Shown in pieces: positions 35,215-44,159 of a DNA stretch of 64,000 nucleotides. Source of the stretch: CAADGL01 sp964643885 (GTDB lineage: Bacteria > Planctomycetota > Phycisphaerae > UBA1845 > Fen-1342); contig CAZXUI010000004.1 of the NCBI GenBank assembly GCA_964643885.1, positions 61,402 through 125,401 on the forward strand, in the 5' to 3' direction. The notes below the pieces were generated by a model. It searched no databases. It saw only the letters and a program-made list of their open reading frames with translations, and was not told the DNA's origin. Both the position numbers and the translations under genes were made by a program. Within the stretch, counting starts at the first letter, position 1. Each line of letters begins with the position of its first letter.

Positions 35215-36420
35215 ATGTCCAGAACGCAAGGCACAGACCGCCTCTTCGTCGACGAAGTGACCATCTACGTCCGCGGCGGACGCGGCGGAGACGGCTGCGT
35301 CAGCTTCCGCCGGGAGAAGTTCGTCCCCCGCGGCGGTCCCGACGGCGGCGACGGCGGCCACGGCGGCTCCGTCTATCTCCAAGCCAGCTCGAACCTCAAC
35401 ACGCTGCTCGACCTGGCCGGACACCACCACTGGTACGGCGAGAACGGAAAGCCCGGCTCAGGCGCAAACCGCACCGGCCGCCGCGGCAAGCACACCGTCA
35501 TCACCGTGCCGACCGGCACGTTGGTCTATGACACCGAGAGCGGCCGGCTGCTCAAGGACATGGTCGAGGACGGCGCCCTCATCCGCGTGGCTCGCGGCGG
35601 CCGCGGTGGCTACGGAAATCTGCACTACGTCTCCTCGACGAACCAGGCCCCGCGTGAGTTTCAGCCCGGCCGACCCGGCCAGGAACGCACGCTCCGCCTG
35701 GAGCTGAAGCTGATCGCCGACGTGGGCCTGGTCGGGCTGCCGAACGCCGGCAAGAGCACGATGCTCTCGCGGCTGACGCGCGCCCGCCCGCGCATCGCCC
35801 CCTACCCCTTCACCACGAAGGAGCCCCAGCTCGGCATCTGCGAGCTGTCCGGGTTCCGCCGCCTGGTCCTGGCCGACATCCCGGGGCTGATCGAGGGCGC
35901 CCATCGCGGCGTCGGCCTCGGCCACGCTTTTCTGCGGCACGTCGAGCGGACGCGCGTCATCGTTCACCTGGTCGACCTGTGCCCGCCGGAGGGCACACCC
36001 GCCCCGCTCGAAGCGTATAAAATCGTCCGCCGCGAGCTGGAGGAATACAGCCCCCAGCTCGCGGCCCGGCGCGAGATCGTCGTCGGGACGAAGCTCGACC
36101 TGACCGGCTCGCAGGAGTCGCTCGAGCTGCTCCGCCGCGAGCTCGGCGTGCCCGTCGCGGCCGTGTCCGCCGTCACCGGCGCCTCGCTACGCGAGCTGGC
36201 CGAGATGATGTGGGCGGCGGCCGAGCAGGTGCGCGAGCAGGAACGGCTGGTCGAGCCGGAGCGGATCGACTTCGACACGCCGCGCTTGCCGGCGGTGCAC
36301 ATCGGCGACGAGCCGGAAGCGGAGTCGCCCGACGAAGACTGGGCGCCGGCCGAGCCGGACGCATCCGAGCTCGCAGAATTGAACGAAGACGAACCGGGCC
36401 GGCATTCCCCGCCGGCTTGA
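35215..36420 (+). CDS. obgE: Obg/CgtA GTPase
   Basis: A 401-aa ribosome-assembly GTPase. The N-terminal Gly-rich Obg fold is clear (VRGGRGGDGCVSFRREKF, GGPDGGDGGHGGSVY). The G domain follows, with G1 GLPNAGKSTMLSRL, switch PYPFTTKEPQLG, G3 ADIPGLIEGA, G4 GTKLDL and G5 SAVTGA. The acidic C-terminal tail (about 60 aa, SPDEDWAPAEPDASE) is poorly conserved. The ATG at 35215 is chosen; a TTG at 35179 is possible. It leads a tight cluster with coaX and the MnmE-like gene. Confidence 0.95.
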   Translation: MSRTQGTDRLFVDEVTIYVRGGRGGDGCVSFRREKFVPRGGPDGGDGGHGGSVYLQASSNLNTLLDLAGHHHWYGENGKPGSGANRTGRRGKHTVITVPTGTLVYDTESGRLLKDMVEDGALIRVARGGRGGYGNLHYVSSTNQAPREFQPGRPGQERTLRLELKLIADVGLVGLPNAGKSTMLSRLTRARPRIAPYPFTTKEPQLGICELSGFRRLVLADIPGLIEGAHRGVGLGHAFLRHVERTRVIVHLVDLCPPEGTPAPLEAYKIVRRELEEYSPQLAARREIVVGTKLDLTGSQESLELLRRELGVPVAAVSAVTGASLRELAEMMWAAAEQVREQERLVEPERIDFDTPRLPAVHIGDEPEAESPDEDWAPAEPDASELAELNEDEPGRHSPPA

Positions 36421-36452
36421 GCGCGACGCACAGGCGCCTGACGAGGACAACC

Positions 36453-37238
36453 GTGGATCGACCGGTCCCCGAAGCCGACACACTTCTGGTCATCGATGTG
36501 GGCAATACGCGCGTCGGCCTGGCGCTGTGGGACGAGAGCGGCCTGCACGACGTGCGTCGCGAGAGCGCGCACGTGTACGAGGACTGGCGGGCTGCGATCG
36601 AAGACCTGTGGCGCCAATCCGCCGACGCCCGCCGCCGCGCGGTCGTCATCGGCAGCGTTTCGCCGCGAACCGCAGCCCTCGTCCGCGATGCGGTCGAGGA
36701 GCTCTGCGACGTCGAGCCGCTTTTCGTCCGCGACGACCTGCCCCTTCCGCTTCCGCTCGATATCGAGAACGCCGATGAAGTCGGCGTCGACCGCGTCTGC
36801 TCCGCCGCGGCGGCTTTCGACCGCCTTCGGACCGCCTGCGCCGTCGCCTCCTTCGGTACCGCCACAACCGTCGACTGCGTCTCGCAGGACGGCCGGTTCC
36901 TGGGCGGCGCGATCCTGCCTGGTGTCGAAATGAGCTGCGAAGCGCTCCATGACGGCACGCAGCAACTCCCGCATGTGCAGGCCGGCCAGCCCAGCGGCCC
37001 CTTCGGCCGCAACACGCACGATGCGATCGTCAACGGCGTCATTTACGGCACGGTGGGCGCGCTGCGCGAGCTCGTCGAACGCTACGCGACCGAGCTGGGT
37101 CAGTGGCCGCAGCTCGTGATCACTGGCGGAAACGCCGAGCTCGTCCGCGAGAACGCCAACTTCGTCGACAACGTCGTGCCCGATCTGTGCCTGATGGGCA
37201 TCGCGTTGGCCTACCGAAAGGCATCGCAGCAGGTGTGA
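36453..37238 (+). CDS. coaX: Type III pantothenate kinase
   Basis: A 261-aa enzyme that phosphorylates pantothenate in the first step of CoA synthesis. Features are the N-terminal phosphate loop (LLVIDVGNTRVGLALWD), the GVDRVCSAAAAF segment, FGTATTVDCVSQDGRFLGGAILPGV with the active-site Asp, and the C-terminal VITGGNAELV. It starts at a GTG with GAGG 6 nt upstream. Its TGA overlaps the GTG of the next gene, giving translational coupling. It is in one operon with obg. Confidence 0.95.
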   Translation: MDRPVPEADTLLVIDVGNTRVGLALWDESGLHDVRRESAHVYEDWRAAIEDLWRQSADARRRAVVIGSVSPRTAALVRDAVEELCDVEPLFVRDDLPLPLPLDIENADEVGVDRVCSAAAAFDRLRTACAVASFGTATTVDCVSQDGRFLGGAILPGVEMSCEALHDGTQQLPHVQAGQPSGPFGRNTHDAIVNGVIYGTVGALRELVERYATELGQWPQLVITGGNAELVRENANFVDNVVPDLCLMGIALAYRKASQQV

Positions 37239-38425
37239 GCGTCGCCCCACCGCCATCGGCCGACTGCTACAGCCTGCTCAGCGGCGCGGGGCCGGCCGCC
37301 ATTGCCAGCATCCGCGTCCGCGGCCCAGGGCTCGCAGCGCTGCTGGCCGGACATCTGAAACCCGCCGGAAGGCGCCCGCTGGTGCCCATGCAGGACGGGG
37401 CGGTTCGCTACGCTGAGCTGCATGACGCAGGAGACCCGCTGGACGACGTGGTCCTGTTCCTCACGCGCAGCAGGGGCGACTGGGAAGCGCACATCCATCT
37501 GCACGGCAGTCCCGGTGTGATCGAGCGCTGCTGCGAGCTGCTCGAACGGGCCGGCTTTCAGCGCGACGACGCGGCCGCCGAGTCCCTCTGGCCGGCCGAA
37601 ACGCACCTGCACGCCGAAGCCTACGCGCTGCTTCCAGAGATGCTCACGCTCCACGGCGCCCGCTGGCTGCTTGCCCAGGCCGACCTGCTCGCCGGCGAGG
37701 CACATTCGCTTCAGGCGACGAGCGACCTGCCCGCCGCCCGCCGTCGCTGCGAGCAGCTACTCGCCCGTGCCCCCCTCGTCGATTGGTTTCGCTGCCCCCT
37801 GCGCGTCGCCCTCGTCGGCCCGCCGAACGCCGGCAAGAGCACGCTCGCCAACGCGCTCGCCGGAGGCGCGGTCAGCATCGTCTCCGACCGGCCGGGCACG
37901 ACGCGCGACTGGGTGGAGGTACCCGGCGAGGTCACCGGCTTTCCCGTGCTCTGGATCGACACGGCCGGACTTCGCGCGGCCGACGAGCCGCTCGAACAGG
38001 AGGGCATCCGCCGCAGTCTCGAACTGCTGGACGCAGAAACGCACTGCCTGCTGGTACTGGACGGGAGCGATCCCGACACCGCCGGCACGATCCAGAACCT
38101 CCCCTGGGACCGACTCCGCCCGCTCGCGGTCGCCCTGAACAAAGCCGACCGCGACGAGGCCCCCCGACAGGTCCCGGCCGCCATCCCGGCGGCTTTTCGG
38201 CCGCGGGCGAGCCCCAGCTCCGCGCGAAGGGGTGATGGCGTCGCGGAACTGGCCGAGCGGGTTGTGGCCGCCGCCGGCAGGTCGGAGAGCATTCTCGCCG
38301 ACACCGCGCCATTCCGCCCGCGGCAGGTGCGGATTCTGCAATCAGCCGCCGCGGCAGAGAGCCCCAAAGTCTTGTCCGAGCTGATGTTAGAGCTTCTTTG
38401 GGGCGCCGCCTCGAGCCCTCCTTGA
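37235..38425 (+). CDS. Divergent MnmE/TrmE-like GTPase lacking the C-terminal CIGK motif
   Basis: A 396-aa protein has a TrmE_N-like folate-binding domain (residues about 10-110, LLSGAGPAAIASIRVRGPG, HLHGSPGVIERCCELL) and a G domain: GPPNAGKSTLANALAGG, DRPGTTRDWVEVPGE, WIDTAGLR, LNKADRD. It is shorter than typical MnmE (about 450 aa). The linking helical domain is reduced, the PGEF segment is not visible, and the C-terminus ends LLWGAASSPP instead of the catalytic FCIGK. Canonical tRNA U34 modification is therefore doubtful. It starts at a GTG overlapping the coaX stop. Confidence 0.85.
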   Translation: MSVAPPPSADCYSLLSGAGPAAIASIRVRGPGLAALLAGHLKPAGRRPLVPMQDGAVRYAELHDAGDPLDDVVLFLTRSRGDWEAHIHLHGSPGVIERCCELLERAGFQRDDAAAESLWPAETHLHAEAYALLPEMLTLHGARWLLAQADLLAGEAHSLQATSDLPAARRRCEQLLARAPLVDWFRCPLRVALVGPPNAGKSTLANALAGGAVSIVSDRPGTTRDWVEVPGEVTGFPVLWIDTAGLRAADEPLEQEGIRRSLELLDAETHCLLVLDGSDPDTAGTIQNLPWDRLRPLAVALNKADRDEAPRQVPAAIPAAFRPRASPSSARRGDGVAELAERVVAAAGRSESILADTAPFRPRQVRILQSAAAAESPKVLSELMLELLWGAASSPP

Positions 38426-38547
38426 TCCCTCCTGGCCGCATTCTTGCTCGCCCGGAGCGGGGGGCGATATAGTAGGCGTGTCGGGGCGCCGGCCCGCTCG
38501 CCGGAGAGGGGCGGCGCGGATTCAAGGGCCGGTCGGAGACCTATCCG

Positions 38548-39813
38548 TTGGACATATGGTTGGGCCTGGCGCTGGTCGGGCTGACGCTCTTCGCCTCCAT
38601 CCTCAGCTACGCCCTTCGGACCTACTCGCGGGCCAAGCTCGCGGACTGCCTGAGCGAGGAGCAGGAACGCAAGTGGATGGAGCGGCTGGACCGCTACGAG
38701 ACGGAACTTCAGGTCGTCGCCAGCACGCTCAGGCTTTCCGGCATCCTCGGCCTGGCCGTGTACGTCGTCTACATGTACCGCCCCGAGGGTGTTACCCGCG
38801 ATTCGCTGCTCGACGCCGCCGCCGAACCCCTGATCACCTTCGGTTTGCTGCTGGTCTTCGCGCTGGGCATTCCCAATGCGATCGCGCTGCACGCCGGCGA
38901 GGCCGTCCTGGCCCGCTCGCTCGGACTGCTGTGGGTGCTACGCTTCGTCCTCTGGCCGCTGGAGCGGGGCCTGATGGCGCTGGACTTCATCGTGCGGCGT
39001 CTGCTGGGCAAGAGCGACCGCGGCCCGGACGACAGCAGCGAGCGGGCGGAGCAGGAGATTCTCGAGGCGGTCGAGGAGGGCGAGCTGCACGGCGCGGTGG
39101 ACGAAGATCAGAAGGAGATGATCGAGTCGATCTTCGAGCTGCACGAGACGACCGTTAGCGAGATCATGACGCCGCGGACCGACATCATCGCGATCCCGTC
39201 GGACGCGACCTTCGAGCAGGCCCGCGAGACGATCGTGCAGGCCGGCCACTCGCGCATCCCCGTCTACGAAGGCACGCTCGACCACATCATCGGCGTGCTG
39301 TACGCCAAGGACCTGCTGCGGCTCAAGCCCGGCGATCCGTTCGACGTGCGCGAGATCATGCGGCACGCGCCGTTCGTGCCGGAGAGCAAGACGCTCGACG
39401 CGCTGCTGAACGAGTTCCGCGCGACGAAGGTGCAGATCGCGATCGTGCTCGACGAATACGGCGGCACCAGCGGGCTGGCGACGATCGAGGACATTCTCGA
39501 GGAGCTGGTGGGCGAGATCGACGACGAATACGACCAGAAGGCCCCGCCGGCGATCATCCGCGTGGACGAGGACACGCTCGAGGTCGACGCGCGCGTGCAC
39601 GTCTACGAGGTCAACGAAGAGCTGGACATCTCACTGCCCGAGGACGGCGACTACGAGACGATCGGCGGATTCGTCTTCGCGACGATGGGCAAGATTCCGG
39701 CCAAGGGCGAGGAATTCACGCACGAGAACGTCCATTTTCAGGTCGTCGACGCCGAGCCGCGCCGCATCAACCGCCTCAGAATCCGTGTCCAGCGCCAGGC
39801 GCAGGAGGTCTGA
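38548..39813 (+). CDS. CNNM/CorC-type protein with CBS pair
   Basis: A 421-aa membrane protein starts at a TTG with GGAG upstream. Residues 1-150 hold about four hydrophobic segments (WLGLALVGLTLFASILSYAL and others) of a CNNM-like transmembrane domain. Two CBS domains follow (MTPRTDIIAIPSDATFEQ, GHSRIPVYEGTLDHIIGVLY, IVLDEYGGTSGLATIEDILEE), then a CorC/HlyC C-terminal domain (YETIGGFVFATMGKIPAKGE). The family is linked to Mg2+ or Co2+ export. It ends convergently with the nuo operon, 36 nt apart. Confidence 0.9.
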   Translation: MDIWLGLALVGLTLFASILSYALRTYSRAKLADCLSEEQERKWMERLDRYETELQVVASTLRLSGILGLAVYVVYMYRPEGVTRDSLLDAAAEPLITFGLLLVFALGIPNAIALHAGEAVLARSLGLLWVLRFVLWPLERGLMALDFIVRRLLGKSDRGPDDSSERAEQEILEAVEEGELHGAVDEDQKEMIESIFELHETTVSEIMTPRTDIIAIPSDATFEQARETIVQAGHSRIPVYEGTLDHIIGVLYAKDLLRLKPGDPFDVREIMRHAPFVPESKTLDALLNEFRATKVQIAIVLDEYGGTSGLATIEDILEELVGEIDDEYDQKAPPAIIRVDEDTLEVDARVHVYEVNEELDISLPEDGDYETIGGFVFATMGKIPAKGEEFTHENVHFQVVDAEPRRINRLRIRVQRQAQEV

Positions 39814-39849
39814 GGCCGCAGGGCGCTTCCCGGACGCCGCGCGTGGCTC

Positions 39850-41112
39850 TCAGCGGTCCAGCTCGGCCGCGATGATCTGAAGGCTGCCCAGCACCGCCAC
39901 CACGTCGCTGATCTGGTGCCCCTCGATCAGCTTGGGGAAGCACTGGTAGTTGATGAAGCCCGGCGGACGGCAGCGGGCGCGATAGGCACAGTTGCCGCCG
40001 TCGCTGGCCAGGTAGAACCCCAGCTCGCCGGTGGGGCTCTCGATCGCCCCGTAGGCCTCGCCGATCGGCGGGCGCCAGCCACGATTCGTCATCACCTTCT
40101 CGAAGTGGTGAATCAGCCCCTCGATCGAGAAGAAGATCTCGCGCTTGTCGGGCAGCGTGGCCTTCGCATCGGCCAGCACGTTGACCGGCCCCTGCGGCAT
40201 CACCTTGATCACCTGCTCGATGATCGAGACCGCCTGGTGAATCTCCTCCAGCCGTACCTGGAACCGCGCCAGCACGTCGCCGCCGTAGGCGATCGGCACC
40301 TTGAACTGAACGGCCTCCGCGCCCTTGCCATCCCAGTTGTCGGCATAGCAGAGATAGGGCTCGTCCTTGCGCAGGTCGCGCTTCACGCCGCTGGCGCGGG
40401 CCGGCGGCCCGGTCAGCGACCAGTCGATCGCGTCGTCGTGACTGATCACACCGACGCCCTTGCAGCGCTCGATGAAGATGCGGTTGCGCAGCAGCAGCGT
40501 CTCGAAATCCTTCAGCGCCGGCGGCAGAATCGTCCGCACGAAGTGCAGCACCTTGTCGAACCAGCCGGCCGGAGCATCCTGCATCAGGCCGCCGACGCGG
40601 GTGTAGCTGACCGTGAAGCGGGCCCCGCAGAGCTCCTCGAGCAGGTCGTAGATCACCTCGCGCTCGTTGAAGCCGTACAAAAAGCCCGTCAGCGCCCCCA
40701 GGTCGAGGGCCTGCGCCCCCAGGCACAGCAGATGATCCTGAATGCGGCCCAGCTCGGCGATCACCGTGCGGATCGCCTTGCAGCGCGGCGTCAGCTCGAT
40801 CCCGAAGAGCAATTCCACCGCATGATGCCAGGCCACGTTGTTGACGATAGGCGAGACGTAGTTCATGCGGTCGGTCACGACCACGTACTGGTTGTAGTTC
40901 AGGTGCTCGCCCAGCTTCTCGAAGCCGCTGTGCAGATAGCCGATGTGCGGGACGCAGCGCACCACGCGCTCCCCCTCGCACTCGAGCACGAGCTGAAGCG
41001 TGGTGTGCGTGGCCGGATGCTGCGGTCCGAAATTCAGCGTCCAGCGGTCCTCGCCCGCGGTCTCGTCCCGAACCAGCGTCGACGGTTGCATCAGATCCGG
41101 CTCGATCGCCAT
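39850..41112 (-). CDS. nuoD: NADH-quinone oxidoreductase subunit D
   Basis: A 420-aa peripheral-arm subunit of complex I that helps form the quinone site. Hallmarks are LNFGPQHPATHTTLQLVLE near the N-terminus, PHIGYLHSGFEKLGEHLNY, ELGRIQDHLLCLG and the C-terminal ESPTGELGFYLASDGG and HQISDVVAVLGSLQIIAAELDR. Length is normal. It is the last gene of the minus-strand nuo cluster, following a GNAT gene by 12 nt. Confidence 0.97.
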   Translation of the reverse strand: MAIEPDLMQPSTLVRDETAGEDRWTLNFGPQHPATHTTLQLVLECEGERVVRCVPHIGYLHSGFEKLGEHLNYNQYVVVTDRMNYVSPIVNNVAWHHAVELLFGIELTPRCKAIRTVIAELGRIQDHLLCLGAQALDLGALTGFLYGFNEREVIYDLLEELCGARFTVSYTRVGGLMQDAPAGWFDKVLHFVRTILPPALKDFETLLLRNRIFIERCKGVGVISHDDAIDWSLTGPPARASGVKRDLRKDEPYLCYADNWDGKGAEAVQFKVPIAYGGDVLARFQVRLEEIHQAVSIIEQVIKVMPQGPVNVLADAKATLPDKREIFFSIEGLIHHFEKVMTNRGWRPPIGEAYGAIESPTGELGFYLASDGGNCAYRARCRPPGFINYQCFPKLIEGHQISDVVAVLGSLQIIAAELDR

Positions 41113-41124
41113 CGCTTCGGCCCT

Positions 41125-41670
41125 TCAGCACACGTTCGGAGGCAGGCCGCCGGCCGGCACGAGCACCCGCTCGAAATACCGCGCCTCGGCCATCGGATTC
41201 TCACAGTACGGCTCGATCTCTTCGAAACCCAGCGAGCGGTAGAGCGCGATCGCGGCGGTCATCGTCGCGACCGTGTCCAGCCGCATCCGTTCATAGCCCA
41301 GCAGCCGCGCCCGCCGCAACACCTCCGCCGCCAGCGCCCGGCCCACGCCGCCCGCGCGGCACCCCGGCCGCACGTACAGCCGCTTCATCTCGCAGATGTG
41401 CGGCGCCAGCGGCCGCAGCGCCACGCACCCGGCCGTCTCGCCGCCGAGCCGCGCCAGCAGGATGCAGCCGGCGGGCGGGGCGTAATCGCCCGGCAGCTCC
41501 GCCAGCTCGCGCTCGAAATCCTGAAAGCACAGGCTGAAGTCCAGCGACCTGGCGTACTCGACGAAGAGCGCCCGCGCCTCGGCGAGCAGCGGCGGCTCGT
41601 GCGCCTCGACGATTTCGAGCTCGCCTGCCGCGCGCGTCGTATCCCGCAGTGCCACCGCACCACCGCTCAC
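41125..41670 (-). CDS. GNAT-family acetyltransferase inside the nuo operon
   Basis: A 181-aa GNAT starts at a GTG that overlaps the nuoC stop codon (GTGA) and ends 12 nt before nuoD, so it is embedded in the operon. The acetyl-CoA site reads MKRLYVRPGCRAGGVGRALAAEV, followed by MRLDTVATMTAAIALYRSLGF. This is the common small-molecule/protein GNAT type. The tight coupling suggests co-expression with complex I, perhaps acting on a complex I subunit or simply a passenger. The target is unknown. Confidence 0.88.
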   Translation of the reverse strand: MSGGAVALRDTTRAAGELEIVEAHEPPLLAEARALFVEYARSLDFSLCFQDFERELAELPGDYAPPAGCILLARLGGETAGCVALRPLAPHICEMKRLYVRPGCRAGGVGRALAAEVLRRARLLGYERMRLDTVATMTAAIALYRSLGFEEIEPYCENPMAEARYFERVLVPAGGLPPNVC

Positions 41671-42206
41671 GTGCTGTCCCGCTGGATGACTTCGAACTGC
41701 TCCCGTTCGCCCACGCCGCGCAGCGGATAGTCCTTTCGCAGCGGATGATGCTGGAACCACTCCGGACAGAGAATCCGCCGCAGGTCCGGATGGCCGGCGA
41801 AGCGAATCCCGAACAGGTCGTAGACCTCGCGCTCCATCCACTCCGCCCCCTTCCACACCGACGTCACCGTCGGGACGGTCGGGTCCGGATCGCTGACGAA
41901 CACCTTGATGAACAGACGGTGGTTGTGCGTGATGCTCAGCAGCCCGTACGTGACGCCGAAGCGCTCGTCGCTGGGCGGCTTGGGGTGGCTCAGATAGTCG
42001 ACGCACGTCAGCTCGCTGAGCTGCTCCATCTTCGTCCGCGCATCGTCGCGCAGAAAGCGCATCACCTCGACCAGCCGGTCCGGCGGAACACGGACCCACA
42101 TCTGGCCGGAGTCGCGCCCGTCGGGGTACTTGACCAGCGGCCGCGGCTCGAAGCCCAGCTCCGGGTAGCTCTGCTGCAATGCTGAGATCACGTCTGCTGT
42201 CGCCAT
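41667..42206 (-). CDS. nuoC: NADH-quinone oxidoreductase subunit C
   Basis: A 179-aa complex I subunit (30-kDa type). Typical signature segments are ELTCVDYLSHP, VTSVWKGAEWMEREVYDLFGIRF and LRRILCPEWFQHHPLRKDYPL. It is 86 nt downstream of nuoB and overlaps the GNAT gene. It is not fused with nuoD. Confidence 0.96.
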   Translation of the reverse strand: MATADVISALQQSYPELGFEPRPLVKYPDGRDSGQMWVRVPPDRLVEVMRFLRDDARTKMEQLSELTCVDYLSHPKPPSDERFGVTYGLLSITHNHRLFIKVFVSDPDPTVPTVTSVWKGAEWMEREVYDLFGIRFAGHPDLRRILCPEWFQHHPLRKDYPLRGVGEREQFEVIQRDST

Positions 42207-42292
42207 GTTCCCTCAGACCGCCTTGCCGGCAGGTATTGCCCGTTCTCTCGCCCGATCGAGGCTGCGCGGCCGGTCGCGCCGCTCGAGCCCGA

Positions 42293-42916
42293 CTAGTTGC
42301 TGCTCGCCACGCCGCCGAGCTGCACGAGCTGCGGCGGACGCACGACCAGCCCCAGCCCGCCGCCGCGCTGTCCGCTCGGCCGCACGCCGTCCTCGGTCAC
42401 GATCCGCTGAATCAACATCAACCCTTCGAGCACCGTCTCCGGCCGCGGCGGACAACCCGGCAGATACACGTCCACCGGCACGAACTGGTCGATCCCCTGC
42501 ACGACCGCGTAGGTGTCGAATACGCCGCCGGTCGACGCGCACGCGCCCATGGAGATGACCCACTTCGGCTCGGCCATCTGGAGGTAGATCCGCTGGAGCA
42601 CCGGCAGCATCTTGACGACGACCCGGCCGGCGACGACCAGCAGGTCCGCCTGACGCGGGCTGAAACGGACTGCCTCCGAGCCGAACCGCGCCATGTCGTA
42701 GCGGCTGGCCGCCGTGGCCATGAACTCGATCCCGCAGCAGGCCGTCGCGAACGGCAGCGGCCAGAGGCTGTGCTTGCGGCACCAGTTGATGCCGTACTTG
42801 CGGATCATCTCGACGGTGTAGTCCAGCCGCGTGGCGGCGAAGCCGCCGGCCGGCGTCGAGTGCGATTCCGCCTTGAGCAGGTCCGTCAATCCCACCGGAA
42901 CACCCCTTTCCGCCAC
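42293..42916 (-). CDS. nuoB: NADH-quinone oxidoreductase subunit B
   Basis: A 207-aa complex I subunit that carries the N2 iron-sulfur cluster. The adjacent cysteines are in PFATACCGIEFM and further cysteines are in SMGACASTGGVFDTY and YLPGCPPRPETVLEGL. Its start overlaps the end of nuoA by about 31 nt; a GTG a few codons inside is a possible alternative start. The last 30 residues are Gly/Val-rich and not conserved. Confidence 0.97.
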   Translation of the reverse strand: MAERGVPVGLTDLLKAESHSTPAGGFAATRLDYTVEMIRKYGINWCRKHSLWPLPFATACCGIEFMATAASRYDMARFGSEAVRFSPRQADLLVVAGRVVVKMLPVLQRIYLQMAEPKWVISMGACASTGGVFDTYAVVQGIDQFVPVDVYLPGCPPRPETVLEGLMLIQRIVTEDGVRPSGQRGGGLGLVVRPPQLVQLGGVASSN

Positions 42917-43302
42917 TCATAGATGAAGCCCACGGTCAGCAGCGCGAAGAAGATCAGGATGTTGACGCCCAGAAAAGCCACGCCGTATCCCTGCGCTGCC
43001 AGCTCGCCGGCCCACGCCTGGTGCGCCGCGTCGTTGAGCCGCGGGAAAAGCACCGCCCACGGGTAGAGGAACACGATTTCCACGTCGAACACGAGGAACA
43101 GCACGGCCACCAGGTAGAACCGCACGTTGAACCGGCGGCGCGTGTCCCCGATCGGGTCGACGCCCGACTCATACGGGCTGTCCTTGACCGGTCCGACCCG
43201 CCGCGGGCCGATCACGTGCGTCAGCACCATGATCACCGCGACCATCGCGATCAGCACCACGAGCAGGACCGCGACGGTGCTAAAATCACTTACGGCAACC
43301 AA
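42886..43302 (-). CDS. nuoA: NADH-quinone oxidoreductase subunit A
   Basis: A 138-aa membrane subunit of complex I with three transmembrane helices (AVLLVVLIAMVAVIMVL, RFYLVAVLFLVFDVEIVFLY, GVNILIFFALLTVGFIYEW) and the conserved YESGVDPIGDTRRRF loop. The TTG at 43302 is chosen because GGAG stands 6 nt upstream and the length then fits the family. The ATG at 43371 would add 23 unlikely residues. It is the first gene of the nuoA-B-C-GNAT-D operon. Confidence 0.95.
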   Translation of the reverse strand: MVAVSDFSTVAVLLVVLIAMVAVIMVLTHVIGPRRVGPVKDSPYESGVDPIGDTRRRFNVRFYLVAVLFLVFDVEIVFLYPWAVLFPRLNDAAHQAWAGELAAQGYGVAFLGVNILIFFALLTVGFIYEWRKGVFRWD

Positions 43303-43497
43303 GTTATGCTCCTCGACCCGCGTGGTCGCGTAAGAGTATAGACGGGTAATGTACGAGCGCCGGTGAGTCATCGCAACGCCCCGGCCGCTCTGGGCGACAG
43401 CCGGATGAGCGCCTTATCGGACAGCCACCGACTCGACGAGCGAGAGCGCTTTCCTGCGAAGCGCGGAGCCGAGCGGGTGCGCGCCTGCGTGCGTCGC

Positions 43498-43593
43498 GCG
43501 GGCGCCCCGCCCGCACGCGCCCATTGGGGCAGGCCTCTGTGCCGGTCGTCATCGGGACCGCGGACGCTTGCGGAGCGCGGGCGTCCCGCCCGC
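43498..43593. repeat. Cluster of short hairpin repeats upstream of nuoA
   Basis: Two copies of the GCGGGCG-NCC-CGCCCGC hairpin (43498-43514 with loop CCC; 43577-43593 with loop TCC) flank a degenerate TGGGGCAGGCCTCTGTGCC element. The second copy shares the preceding GGAGC with the copies that flank the 29-kb array. They lie between nuoA and a plus-strand lipoprotein gene, where a promoter for one or both would be expected. Confidence 0.75.
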
Positions 43594-43683
43594 CGCGCGG
43601 TACGCGCCGCTCGCCCTTTCCGGTACGATGCCAGGCTCATCTGGCGTTGGTCTGACGAGTTAACGAAAGCGAGGTGGACAGTG

Positions 43684-44136
43684 ATGAATCGTGCAATGGT
43701 CATCGGCCTGGTGGCCGCGGCCCTCGGCGTGAGCCTTTCCGGCTGCAGCAGCGGCGACGCCGGCGAGGAGCCGTTCAGCGAAACCAAGTTCTACGGCTCC
43801 TGGGCCGAGCAGGAGATTCCGGTCAACCCCCGGGCCATGCCCGAAGCCGAGGCGACCCGTAACCTGCGGCAGATCACGATCAACCAGGACAAGACCTTCA
43901 AGCTGGTCATGCACACGCCCGGCGGCGGGGCGACGTCCGAAGCCTGCGAGGGGACCTGGGAGGTGGCGGGCGAGTCGCTGAAGTTCACCGTCACGAACAA
44001 CACGCTCGGCGCCAAGATCAAGAACGACTACGTCCCCGTCGAGACGACGGCGAACGACACCGACACGGACGGAACCCCGCGGATCAGCATCCGTCATGCG
44101 GACGGCAAGATCGTGATGTACCTTCAGAAGAAGTAG
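43684..44136 (+). CDS. Small predicted lipoprotein, function unknown
   Basis: A 150-aa lipoprotein: signal VIGLVAAALGVSLSGC with a Cys lipobox. The mature part is one beta-rich domain (ITINQDKTFKLVMHTPGG, CEGTWEVAGESLKFTVTNN, ISIRHADGKIVMYLQKK) similar in style to small lipocalin/META-like envelope proteins. GAGG precedes the start; a GTG one codon upstream is an alternative. No family is recognised with certainty. Confidence 0.8.
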   Translation: MNRAMVIGLVAAALGVSLSGCSSGDAGEEPFSETKFYGSWAEQEIPVNPRAMPEAEATRNLRQITINQDKTFKLVMHTPGGGATSEACEGTWEVAGESLKFTVTNNTLGAKIKNDYVPVETTANDTDTDGTPRISIRHADGKIVMYLQKK

Positions 44137-44159
44137 CGGCCCCGGCCCGCCGGCGGGAG

